Shown piece after piece: positions 34,121 through 43,000 of a stretch of DNA of 54,296 nt (positions are counted from its first letter, which is position 1; each line of letters starts with the position of its first letter). A model generated the notes under the pieces. It saw nothing but the letters and a program-made list of their open reading frames with translations. It was not told where the DNA came from and searched no databases. Source of the DNA: an uncultured SAR116 cluster alpha proteobacterium (GTDB lineage: Bacteria; Pseudomonadota; Alphaproteobacteria; Puniceispirillales; Puniceispirillaceae). The stretch is from contig CABYZM010000007.1 in the NCBI GenBank assembly GCA_902523435.1, forward strand, positions 1 to 54,296, given 5' to 3'. A program made the position numbers and the translations under genes.

Positions 34121-35824
34121 TCAACCGTGCTCGAGCTTGTGCACGTCCGACTGAGCCTTCAAGTAGACCAAAAATAGATCTGCTTCTGTCACAATTCCCA
34201 AAAGTACGCCACTTTCTTGATCAACAACCGCCATAGCCTCCCCGACAAAGTCTGAAGCAATTTTTATTGCTTGAAACATTGAAGAGTCTGCAGGAATGAT
34301 AATATCTGAAGTCAACACACTCGTATGGACCTCATCATTTTGCCTTGATTTTAAAAGTTGTGGTAGAAACAACTTGCCGACATAAGTGCCATCCTCTGCT
34401 ACACAATATGCTTCCGTCTGCTGTTCTTTTTTAAGCAATTCTATTGTTCTTTGAACACTTTCATTTGGACGCACTCTGAGAAACTCTGTTTTTACAATTT
34501 CAACTATTGGCTGCTCCATAAGAGCAAGATTTCCACGACCAAGAGACACATCAATATTTCGACGCTTGAGTTGTTCATCAAATAATGAATGGCTGAATAC
34601 TAGATGACTAAATAAATTTGCCACTACAACACTTAACATAGCAGCAACTGCAAAATCATAAGATTCTGTTAGTTCAAATACCAACATCACCATTGAAATA
34701 GGTGCACCAACAATTGTTCCAGAAACAGCAGCCATTCCAGCAATCATGAGAGTTACGGAAGAGACTTCAAAACCAATTGACGACAGTGATACAGACAACA
34801 GCGCTCCTGACAAAGCCCCAATAATTAAAGCCGGAGAAACAAAGCCTCCTACAAATCCAAAACAAATCGAAATTAGAATGGCAATAATCTTGGTTATGAA
34901 AAGTAAAATCAACGCATTAGCTGCATACTCTCCAGACAAGATACTTACAAGGGGTTTCATTCCAATTCCAATTGTTTCTGGAATATATATGGCAAGGACA
35001 CCCAGGCCTAAAATAGCAATTGTTCCAGTGTAAATAACGTGCAGATTTAACTTATTCACAGCAGCTATACCACTTAACGTAGACTTCATTATAAACACAG
35101 CTATCAAACTAAAAAGTAGGCCTCCAACTAACAAAGCTGGAACTTGTTTGATTAACGGTTCAGGAACAAAATTCAATACTAAAATGTTATCGTTTAAATT
35201 TAACCATTCACCCACTGAAGCTGCACAAATGCTAGAAATAGCGATTGGGGCGACTGCTTTCACTGAGAAATGCCTTAAGATAGCTTCATGAGCAAAAATC
35301 ACACCGGCAATAGGCGCTTGAAACCCTGCAGAAATCGCTGCAGCTACCCCACAGCCCAGAAAAATGTCATTTGACAAGTTTACCGAAGCGAGATTGTATT
35401 TTCTAAAAAGTCCGCCGATTAGCGCTCCCATGTGCACTATAGGGCCATATTGTCCTAAAGAGGCTCCAGCACTTAGTGAAGTGAATGCAGCAAATACTGT
35501 CCCAAAACCTTGACGAATATCCATATTTCGGTCCGGCCTATGAGCACAATAAATTGCGTCCGCCGGACCTTGCCAAGAGGTGCAGCCTAAAATCTTTTTT
35601 ATGAAAAAAACAAAGATAAAGCCGATAGTTAACCAAGCAAATGGTATTACGTATTCAGTAGATTGAATAAAGGAAAACTGTGAAAGTAAGGACAGACGAA
35701 GTGCTTCAAAGAATTTAATTCCATAAACAAAGATGTTTGCCGCTAAAGAAACAACGGCTCCAATCGTTAACCCTGTTAACGAAGAAATTAATAAGTATTG
35801 AATTAATCTTAATTTAGTTTGCAA
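34121..35824 (-). CDS. ClC-family anion channel/transporter with CBS pair
   Basis: A 567-aa ClC-type membrane protein: about ten hydrophobic helices (to residue ~430) and two C-terminal CBS domains (about 450-560; e.g. VVDQESGVLLGIVTEADLFLVYL). The family's filter loops are recognisable but altered: the GSGIP region reads CTSWQGPADAI, the GREGP motif reads GQYGP (gating glutamate replaced by tyrosine), and the EE pair after APIAGVIFA reads H-E-A (proton-glutamate position is alanine). GFVGGFVSPAL keeps the GxFxP loop. These losses suggest a passive channel rather than an H+/Cl- antiporter. Unusual neighbour for flagellar genes. Confidence 0.88.
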   Translation of the reverse strand: MQTKLRLIQYLLISSLTGLTIGAVVSLAANIFVYGIKFFEALRLSLLSQFSFIQSTEYVIPFAWLTIGFIFVFFIKKILGCTSWQGPADAIYCAHRPDRNMDIRQGFGTVFAAFTSLSAGASLGQYGPIVHMGALIGGLFRKYNLASVNLSNDIFLGCGVAAAISAGFQAPIAGVIFAHEAILRHFSVKAVAPIAISSICAASVGEWLNLNDNILVLNFVPEPLIKQVPALLVGGLLFSLIAVFIMKSTLSGIAAVNKLNLHVIYTGTIAILGLGVLAIYIPETIGIGMKPLVSILSGEYAANALILLFITKIIAILISICFGFVGGFVSPALIIGALSGALLSVSLSSIGFEVSSVTLMIAGMAAVSGTIVGAPISMVMLVFELTESYDFAVAAMLSVVVANLFSHLVFSHSLFDEQLKRRNIDVSLGRGNLALMEQPIVEIVKTEFLRVRPNESVQRTIELLKKEQQTEAYCVAEDGTYVGKLFLPQLLKSRQNDEVHTSVLTSDIIIPADSSMFQAIKIASDFVGEAMAVVDQESGVLLGIVTEADLFLVYLKAQSDVHKLEHG

Positions 35825-35884
35825 ATTACTCGACTGACTATAAAAGACTGCTTTTTACTTCCTTTAGTGTTACACAATTTCGAT

Positions 35885-35902
35885 TTAGGCACAAAAATTG
35901 CT
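35885..35902 (+). promoter_or_regulatory. Sigma-54 promoter of fliD
   Basis: TTAGGCACAAAAATTGCT: GGCAC in the -24 and TTGCT in the -12 element, GG and GC 12 bases apart; the T of TGG is replaced by A. Expected start near 35913, 30 bases before the fliD ATG. Confidence 0.75.
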
Positions 35903-35942
35903 CTCACTTACAGATACTTTTTCAAGGTTTATGGACTGATTT

Positions 35943-38900
35943 ATGCAAAATGGGATCGATTACCTTAGCGCATTAAATGTGGGAAGTGGTCTCAACGTTA
36001 CTCAGATTGTTGATGCAATCGTTGACGCAGAACGCGTGCCACAAGAAAATGCCATCCAAAAAAGGATTGATGACCGAACAGTGTCGGTTTCAGCTCTCGG
36101 TCAATTAAAGGGCGATTTAACTACACTGGATAAAAGTCTTGAGTCAATTGACGGCAAGACCGGCCTTGTCACTAATTCATCAAGCACAGCAGTTACTGTT
36201 GAAGAAACTGGAACTTATTCAGTTGAGCCATTTGAACATGAGTTGAACATTACACAAATAGCCAAAAGTCACACCGTGTCTTTTGCTGGTTTTACCTCTG
36301 CCACATCAACATCAAGTACAGAGAGCATACTAATTGAATTTGGGGAATGGAACACTGCTCGAGACACTTTTACTGTAAACACCGACCGTGCGGCTCAAAC
36401 CGTTAATGTTGGGACAGGTCCAAATACAATAAGTGCAATAGCAGATGCGGTAAACGCAGCGAATATTGGTGTCACAGCTAGTGTCATCAAATTGAGTGAG
36501 GGTAGCTATTCTATATCTTTTATGAGCCCAACTGGTCTGGACAATCAAATGAGGATTACAGCAACAGGAGCTTCAGACAGAATTACGGATATTACGGCTA
36601 CAACTGTAGAAGGTTTTGACATAACGATACCAGCGCCCTCTGCCAGCAGTTCAGGCACGGACTTAGAAAGATTTGTAAACGATTATCCTGGGGGCAACTA
36701 TTCAATTTCCGGAGATATTAAATTCACTATAAATAGCTCTACCGGTGAAATAACAAGCACGGATATGATTGCCTTTTCAGATGGCGCGAACCGGACTTTG
36801 ACAAGAACTTATACTAGTGGGAGCAATACAATTAGTGAGACAGTTTTCATAACTGTCACAGAGGACACTGCTAAAACAGTCATTAGACAAGCTCGTTCAG
36901 AGCTCGACATTCATACTCTTGATGGTCTGACTATAAATGCAATCTCTGGAGGTCAATCTGGAGCGACCCAAGGTAGTTTAAGTGCGCAGCTTGCCACATT
37001 TATTTCAGAAACTAGAGCATTAAACGGAACAGATGGAAACTTCTCATTAGGTGGAGCCGATGCTAGTGATTTCACGCTTAACACCAGCACTGGTGCAATA
37101 GTTTATTCAGGTGGTGGCCAAATTACTGGAGATAAAAACCTAACACTAACTTATCAAGCGGCAAATGGGGACACTTTTGTTGAGACAATCGTAGTTGACC
37201 ACGACAATTCTCATGTATCAATTCATGAATCTACCCTAAATGCAGTGAACGGCGGCGGAAAAATTGTCTACGATTTAGGAAACAATACAAACTTTTCGTC
37301 TCGTCTTCAGACTGTATTCAATGCTGCCTCCACACCTCAATTTTCGTTGTCCGGGCAGCCAGCAGGCGTGACGGTTAATCATGTTGAAGAAACTTACACT
37401 ACCAGCGGTGTTAATATAGGTTCTGCGCCAGCAGAAAACGATATTTATGAGCTTGTGGTAGGTTCCACAACTTTGAGAACAGCCTCTGCTGGCGTAGGGG
37501 GATATACCTCTTTAAATGATATTGTAACCGCTTTGCAAAATGATAGTGATTATGCAGGGGCGCCCTTTACTATTTCAGACACAAATGGCGCAACTGCTGG
37601 GGGAGAAATACAAGTAATCTATAAAACGGGCGGGCCTTTAACCGACCAGACCATAAATTTCACAAAAGTCCAGGAAACCGAGAGGTATCGTACATCTACA
37701 TCAATAAATATTGGTTCGACCAACCAATCGAATGACGTTTTTGAGCTTGATGTCGATGGCATTGTTTTAACAACTGCTGCTGCTGGAGCGGGAGGATACA
37801 CATCATTAGATGACGTGATTACAGCGCTTCAAGCCGACGCAGATTATGCCACAGCACCCTTCACGGTTGATTTAGGCGGTTCTCTTGCCACGCCCAGAAT
37901 TCGCGTCGAATACAAATCACCAGGCGATCAAGGCGACGTGAACATTACATTTACTAAAACTGCAGGAACGGTTGATGGTGATTTTAACAACGGTGGTTAC
38001 GATGGTACTGTGATATCACCATCTAGGAATGGTTATGGAATTCAAACTGGTTTTAATAATGGAGGATTTAATAACGCCACCCAAACCCCAGATGCAGGGT
38101 TAGATGGAAGGTATGCCCTTGAGTTTGACTTTTCAGACGCATCACTGAATGCAGGGCAGAATGTGAATTTTGATATCAACTTTAGTGATGGTGGAGTTTT
38201 AAAACACACAGAAAAGGTATCTTTCACAGTAAGCGCAGGGAGTGATTCAGTCTCACGTGCGGCAGACAATGGTCCAGTAGATTTCACAGTTGAAACAGCC
38301 GGCATGTCAGTCAGCAATAATACAACTACCGAGCCCGATTATGAAAACACCGCAACGACCTCAGCGGCTTCTCTTTCGTTGAACTATAATCCCACAATAC
38401 GAGTTGCAGATAATCGCCATTTTGCAATGGCAGGGCAAAATGCTCTATTCACATTCAATGGTGTCAATATCATCCGTGAGGAAAATGAAGTTGAAGACCT
38501 GATTAACGGTATAAAATTAACTCTCAATGATACAACTACAGGCAACATAACAATAGGCGCGTCCTATGATGCCACTAAAGCACTGGCAGACCTGAAGGGT
38601 TTTGTGGCCGAGCTAAACGGTATGATCTCGAAGCTAACTACACTTACGTTTAGGGGAACGCCAGGAGAGGCCGATCAAGGCCCATTAGCAGATGATAATT
38701 TAGCAAAATCGTACCTAAGGACATTGAAGTCTCTAACAACTAAGCCGATTGTAGGCTATGGCGACTCGGACACCTTTCTATCAAATTTTGGTGTTATGAC
38801 AGAAAGAGATGGCTCCCTGACTGTTGATGAAACGAGATTTAACAAGTTTTTTGCAGCAAATCCTGATTCCTTTTCAGCTGTTATGAACAGCAGGGTCGTC

Positions 38901-39404
38901 GCAGATAGTAGTTTAGTCAAACCGGAATTATCCGGCACAGCATGGGAGCCTGGAAAATTCGAGTTTAATATTGACCCAGACAACACAGCAGATATAAGAA
39001 AAGTACTGCCAACACCAGCAGAAACAGCAACCACTGAATTGAGTCTTTCCAACGGTAGATATCTATCTACATCTGGCGGAGCGAGGGGCCTTGCTGTAAC
39101 TCTTTTAGGTGAGGGACAGGATACTAATATTTTTATCGGCAAAAGCCTTTTAGATATGGTTCGAGATTTTGCCGCCCCTATTATATCTTCCACTAGTGAT
39201 ATCACTAGTAGAATAAGCAACTACAATAAAGATGTTGCAGATTACAAAACAGATTTAGAAGAATTAAACAAAAGAATAGAAAACTCTAGATTACGCTATA
39301 CCAAACAATTCAGTGATATGAACTCTGCAGTCTCTGGTTTCAAAAAAACAGAAGAGCTTCTTACAAATTTTCAAGAAGCATGGAAAGCTTCATTGAGCCG
39401 ATAA
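35943..39404 (+). CDS. fliD: Filament cap protein FliD, giant form
   Basis: Cap (HAP2) that folds flagellin at the filament tip. Usual FliD is 450-650 aa; here 1153. N-terminus is typical (SALNVGSGLNVTQIVDAIVDAERVPQENAIQKRI..., then the FliD_N ITQIAKSHTVSFAGF region) and so is the C-terminal coiled coil (LDMVRDFAAPIISSTSDITSRISNYNKDVADYKTDLEELNKRIENSRLRYTKQFSDMNSAVSGFKKTEELL). The middle (about residues 230-800) holds cadherin-like modules shared with flagellin 2 and a tandem pair of ~95-residue units (GSAPAENDIYELVVGS... and GSTNQSNDVFELDVDG...). Convergent with the 161-aa gene. Confidence 0.93.
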   Translation: MQNGIDYLSALNVGSGLNVTQIVDAIVDAERVPQENAIQKRIDDRTVSVSALGQLKGDLTTLDKSLESIDGKTGLVTNSSSTAVTVEETGTYSVEPFEHELNITQIAKSHTVSFAGFTSATSTSSTESILIEFGEWNTARDTFTVNTDRAAQTVNVGTGPNTISAIADAVNAANIGVTASVIKLSEGSYSISFMSPTGLDNQMRITATGASDRITDITATTVEGFDITIPAPSASSSGTDLERFVNDYPGGNYSISGDIKFTINSSTGEITSTDMIAFSDGANRTLTRTYTSGSNTISETVFITVTEDTAKTVIRQARSELDIHTLDGLTINAISGGQSGATQGSLSAQLATFISETRALNGTDGNFSLGGADASDFTLNTSTGAIVYSGGGQITGDKNLTLTYQAANGDTFVETIVVDHDNSHVSIHESTLNAVNGGGKIVYDLGNNTNFSSRLQTVFNAASTPQFSLSGQPAGVTVNHVEETYTTSGVNIGSAPAENDIYELVVGSTTLRTASAGVGGYTSLNDIVTALQNDSDYAGAPFTISDTNGATAGGEIQVIYKTGGPLTDQTINFTKVQETERYRTSTSINIGSTNQSNDVFELDVDGIVLTTAAAGAGGYTSLDDVITALQADADYATAPFTVDLGGSLATPRIRVEYKSPGDQGDVNITFTKTAGTVDGDFNNGGYDGTVISPSRNGYGIQTGFNNGGFNNATQTPDAGLDGRYALEFDFSDASLNAGQNVNFDINFSDGGVLKHTEKVSFTVSAGSDSVSRAADNGPVDFTVETAGMSVSNNTTTEPDYENTATTSAASLSLNYNPTIRVADNRHFAMAGQNALFTFNGVNIIREENEVEDLINGIKLTLNDTTTGNITIGASYDATKALADLKGFVAELNGMISKLTTLTFRGTPGEADQGPLADDNLAKSYLRTLKSLTTKPIVGYGDSDTFLSNFGVMTERDGSLTVDETRFNKFFAANPDSFSAVMNSRVVADSSLVKPELSGTAWEPGKFEFNIDPDNTADIRKVLPTPAETATTELSLSNGRYLSTSGGARGLAVTLLGEGQDTNIFIGKSLLDMVRDFAAPIISSTSDITSRISNYNKDVADYKTDLEELNKRIENSRLRYTKQFSDMNSAVSGFKKTEELLTNFQEAWKASLSR

Positions 39405-39406
39405 TA

Positions 39407-39427
39407 ATTTCCTTATTTAAAGGAAAT
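39407..39427. terminator. Possible bidirectional terminator after fliD
   Basis: A perfect 8-bp inverted repeat (ATTTCCTT / AAGGAAAT) with a 5-base AT loop, immediately after the fliD stop and overlapping the 3' end of the convergent gene. It has no long U-tract on either strand, so it may be weak. Confidence 0.35.
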
Positions 39428-39902
39428 CTAAAGGGTTGCTGTTTTTACTTGCGATTTCAGCTAAAAATGGGATTTCAGTTTGAATAGATAGTGACCAATT
39501 GTGTGGCGCTAAAACTGCCTTTTCAGAACGATGAGCAAATAGATAAGCCTTAAATCTTTTTGGTGTTGTTTCAACAGAATACTCTTTTTCCTTAATCCCT
39601 GCCCATGCATTGCCAAACATTGGCTTTAGATTGCGTTTCACACCCTGAAACGAATAGTGAAGACGAAAGTAAGAAAATCCCTCAAGCAAACTTACAGCGT
39701 GTTCGCCAGCCTCTATTTCACCTAAGACCCGGACCATCGCCTCCGCCGATAACTCCATCTCATCACCAGACAATTCCTTATACTCTTCCGATAATCCAGA
39801 AGCGTATTTGGCAGCGCCTAGAGTTAAAGCCACATCATTCTTAATGAAAAGAGAGGCAATCTCAGCGCACACAATATCAAAAATCCAGTCTGGGCAATAC
39901 AT
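39417..39902 (-). CDS. Hypothetical protein between fliD and flagellin 1
   Basis: A 161-aa mixed alpha/beta cytoplasmic protein without signal or membrane segment. Notable parts are AKYASGLSEEYKELSGDEMELSAEAMVRVLGEIEAGEHAVSLLEG and the more beta-like FRLHYSFQGVKRNLKPMFGNAWAGIKEKEYSVETTPKRFKAYLFAHRSEKAVLAPHNWSLSIQTEIPFL. I do not recognise the family. It lies alone on the minus strand, convergent with fliD and divergent from flagellin 1; no sigma-54 promoter is seen upstream. Its setting suggests a filament-related role (chaperone, regulator) but nothing more. Confidence 0.55.
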   Translation of the reverse strand: MYCPDWIFDIVCAEIASLFIKNDVALTLGAAKYASGLSEEYKELSGDEMELSAEAMVRVLGEIEAGEHAVSLLEGFSYFRLHYSFQGVKRNLKPMFGNAWAGIKEKEYSVETTPKRFKAYLFAHRSEKAVLAPHNWSLSIQTEIPFLAEIASKNSNPLDFL

Positions 39903-40120
39903 TTAGCAACCGTTATTTAACTTCAGTGAACTATTCAGTCTTATCTCTATTTTTCATGATAAAGTATATTGGTTTTAGCTGTTAACACTCGATAATAGTG
40001 ACATAATTGATTTTCTTCAAAGAATTAAAAAAAAATTTAAAACATTTTTTACTCTGTCGTTGTATTTTTCGTGGCCGCTGTTGGCCTTTTACCCAGTTAA
40101 TACAGACTTTGGAGAAAAAA

Positions 40121-42949
40121 ATGACTGTTATTAATACAAATGTTGGAGCATTGAAAGCGCGTGTCGCTAATTTTGCTGCCCAAACAAACATGGAAAAGGC
40201 CATGGAGCGTCTGTCCTCAGGTTTGCAAATTAATTCAGCTTCTGATGACGCCGCTGGTTTGGCCGTTGCTACTAAGATGGAAAGTCAAATACGTGGAGTG
40301 AATATGGCCATCAGAAATTCAAATGATGGTATTTCACTTGTACAGACAGCTGAATCCGGTATGGCAGAAATTTCGAACATGGTTATTCGGATGCGTGAAC
40401 TATCAGTCCAAATGGCCAACGGAATTTACTCTGACGGCGACCGCACCAATGCTCAGTTGGAAGTCGACGCTCTTCTTGCCGAAATCAACAAAATTTCAGA
40501 AAATACCGCGTTTAACGGGGTCAAAGTGCTTGATGGTTCTTATGACTCAGAAATTCGCGCTGGTAATACCAATGCTGAAGTGGTGAACATTCAAGTAGAA
40601 CGTATGCACACCGACTCCCTTGGTGGAACCGCAATTACCACTCGGTCTGACGCCGCAGTTGATACATCAGCGACTTTCGTCCACACAGCCGCTAAGACAT
40701 TGATAAATGTTCAGGAAGGGCAGGTTCAAGTATCAAAGGATGTATTCAGTCAGGGTTTTAAGGACTTTGTCATTGCAAATGCAGCGGGCACTTATGCTGT
40801 TTCAACGACAGATGACGGTGCTTTGTTCCAAGTTGATCAGACAACTGGCGGCATTAGTCTCAAAGAAACCACTGGAGAGCTCGATTTTAACACGGCTCGC
40901 GACTTGAATTTCGACGGCGTTTATGAATTTTCAGTTACTTACACTGTTGGCTCCGAATCTGTCACTGAACACGTCAAACTGACAGTAACCGATACTGCGA
41001 CTAAAACCTCTGCAGCCAACACTGGTACAACAAACTTAACTGTCGAAGAAGCTGAAAACGTTCAATTCGAGACAGTTGGTGTGAACGGTGTTTTAAGTGA
41101 CGCATTTAAAGAATTTGTTGCCTCCGATACTGGAACTGGAACATTCGCTCTCGTGGCTGGCGATGACGCTGACCACAACGGCTCAACCACAGCTGGAGAT
41201 TTTACTGTCAACTCTGCAACCGGCCTAATTACAGCAAAAACTGGACGGTTAGATTTTGAAAACCCTAATGACGTTGGTGGAACTAACCACGACAATAGTT
41301 ATCTGATCACAATGACCTACACATCGTCCACAAATAAAGTGTATACAGAGACAATCAATATCGACGTGACTGATAACGCTACAGAAGATGCTGGTTCGGT
41401 GGCAATTGCATCAGAAAGGGCGCATATTGGAAGAAGCGCAATACAGCTTAGCCAAGATGATAGCACCAACCACCTAGATTTTAGTGTGTCAACTGTTCAG
41501 GATATGTTGTCATCTGGAGCAAAAGAATTTATTGCTCGTCACGGCGGAACCGCTGCAGCAGGCAATGTGTTTGGTCTCCTCGCCATAAGCTCTGAAACAA
41601 TGACTGGTGGAGCTGCTGCTAACGTAGGTGCTATTGCTACTGGTAACGAGTTCGGTATTGACACTAATGTCGCCGCAACCGCAGATGACTTGAACACCGC
41701 CAACGAAGTGCGACTAGGCGTTGGCGATGATTCTGGGAATGGTGTTATTACATTAACACTAACACTCTCTAACGCAACCGATCAGACTGCCGCTACAACC
41801 GAATTATTTACTGAAACTATTGTAGTAAGTGTAACTGACAACCATGCAGCGGGTACTGGTAATTATACCCAGGACTCAACCGGTGCAACAGAACAGGGCG
41901 GTGCTATCAGCACTTACACTGGCACATCAAACGGTGAAGCGGTTACGTTAAACCTTGGCGATAGAACAATATTTGCTGACCTGGTAGCCTACACAGAAAT
42001 TGCAGGAAATTCAGGCGGTAGCTATGCGCTTTTTGACTTTGATGGTAATCCTTACACTAAGGCAGCTGACGGTATCGCAAACGCAGAGGCAGGTTCTAAC
42101 ACTGATGCTAAAGGTTATGAGCTGGTAGGAAGCACTCTTACACTTGATGCTGGTGCTGACGCAGGACAATACAAGGCTCGAGTCGTCTACACAGATTTGG
42201 GGGGCAATACATTCACCCAGCAGATTGACTTGACAACTACAGCCGCAGCGCATCCTTCAACAGCTTCAGTTTCACAGAAGTCAACCGACCAATTAAAAGA
42301 TGGAATAACTGCATCTACCGAAGTGGTTGGCGGAAAATCTGTTCTTAACGTAAATGAAGCAATGGAAGCAACCATTCAGGTGAGCGGTGGTTCAGGTGTA
42401 CTTAGCCCAGAGCTAGGCACTTTCCAGACTTCATATGCAAAAGGCACCTTCAGTCTTTCCGGTGCTGATGCGGCTGATTTTGAAGTGTCTAAAACTGGAG
42501 ATATTACGTCAAAAGTTATCATGAACTTTGAAGATAAAGCTCAGTATAACTTTAACCTTGTGTATTCTCAGGGTGATAATGTCTACACCGAGACTATTCA
42601 ATTGAATGTTGTTAACAGCACAGCTGATGATGGAAATCACATTGCTAACGTGAATATTACATCGCAAGCAGGTGCATTAGAGGCGATATCAATTTTGGAT
42701 ACTGCTCTGAATTCAATTACAGCTGCACAAGCGAAATTGGGTTCGACACAGAACAGACTGCAGCATAACATAGATAACTTGACTGCTTTGTCTTCACAGA
42801 CAGAAACGGCAAAAGGGCGTATTACTGACGCAGATTATGCCGCAGAGACAAGTCAGCTATCAAAGCAACAAATTTTGTCTCAAGCTGCAACATCTATGCT
42901 TGCTCAGGCAAATCAATCCAAGCAAAGCGTATTAGCTTTACTTCAGTAA
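40121..42949 (+). CDS. Giant flagellin 1
   Basis: Filament subunit of 942 aa (usual 270-550). The N-terminal D0/D1 is intact (INTNVGALKARVANFAAQTNMEKAMERLSSGLQINSASDDAAGLAVATKMESQIRG..., to about residue 160), as is the C-terminal D1/D0 (ISILDTALNSITAAQAKLGSTQNRLQHNIDNLTALSSQTETAKGRITDADYAAETSQLSKQQILSQAATSMLAQANQSKQSVLALLQ). Between them are about five beta-rich cadherin-like modules of ~100-130 residues, each ending in a TExIxxxVTD strand (e.g. GTFSLSGADAADFEV...). The ATG at 40121 has GGAG; the longer upstream frame is not credible. No clear sigma-54 promoter. Ends at a bidirectional terminator. Confidence 0.95.
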   Translation: MTVINTNVGALKARVANFAAQTNMEKAMERLSSGLQINSASDDAAGLAVATKMESQIRGVNMAIRNSNDGISLVQTAESGMAEISNMVIRMRELSVQMANGIYSDGDRTNAQLEVDALLAEINKISENTAFNGVKVLDGSYDSEIRAGNTNAEVVNIQVERMHTDSLGGTAITTRSDAAVDTSATFVHTAAKTLINVQEGQVQVSKDVFSQGFKDFVIANAAGTYAVSTTDDGALFQVDQTTGGISLKETTGELDFNTARDLNFDGVYEFSVTYTVGSESVTEHVKLTVTDTATKTSAANTGTTNLTVEEAENVQFETVGVNGVLSDAFKEFVASDTGTGTFALVAGDDADHNGSTTAGDFTVNSATGLITAKTGRLDFENPNDVGGTNHDNSYLITMTYTSSTNKVYTETINIDVTDNATEDAGSVAIASERAHIGRSAIQLSQDDSTNHLDFSVSTVQDMLSSGAKEFIARHGGTAAAGNVFGLLAISSETMTGGAAANVGAIATGNEFGIDTNVAATADDLNTANEVRLGVGDDSGNGVITLTLTLSNATDQTAATTELFTETIVVSVTDNHAAGTGNYTQDSTGATEQGGAISTYTGTSNGEAVTLNLGDRTIFADLVAYTEIAGNSGGSYALFDFDGNPYTKAADGIANAEAGSNTDAKGYELVGSTLTLDAGADAGQYKARVVYTDLGGNTFTQQIDLTTTAAAHPSTASVSQKSTDQLKDGITASTEVVGGKSVLNVNEAMEATIQVSGGSGVLSPELGTFQTSYAKGTFSLSGADAADFEVSKTGDITSKVIMNFEDKAQYNFNLVYSQGDNVYTETIQLNVVNSTADDGNHIANVNITSQAGALEAISILDTALNSITAAQAKLGSTQNRLQHNIDNLTALSSQTETAKGRITDADYAAETSQLSKQQILSQAATSMLAQANQSKQSVLALLQ

Positions 42950-42966
42950 AATTGAACAAAATAACG

Positions 42967-42997
42967 AAAAAAGGGCGCCCTCACCGGCGCCCTTTTT
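42967..42997. terminator. Bidirectional terminator between the two flagellin genes
   Basis: A perfect 7-bp GC stem (GGGCGCC 42973-42979 with GGCGCCC 42986-42992) and 6-base loop, flanked by five to six A on the left and five T on the right. Both convergent flagellin genes can therefore end here. Confidence 0.93.
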
Positions 42998-43000
42998 ATT

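Noticed and set aside
40036-40062. TAAA-N14-GTCGTTGT before flagellin 1 as a sigma-28 promoter
   Set aside because: Only about half of the -10 positions match, in a very AT-rich stretch where such matches occur by chance.
40072-40088. TGGCC...TTGGCC before flagellin 1 as a sigma-54 promoter
   Set aside because: The GG and GC elements are 11 rather than 12 bases apart and both boxes deviate from consensus; it is equally well described as a small GGCC inverted repeat.
40007-40120. Upstream extension of flagellin 1
   Set aside because: The added residues are lysine/phenylalanine-rich and non-flagellin-like; the GGAG ribosome site precedes the ATG at 40121, where the canonical flagellin N-terminus begins.
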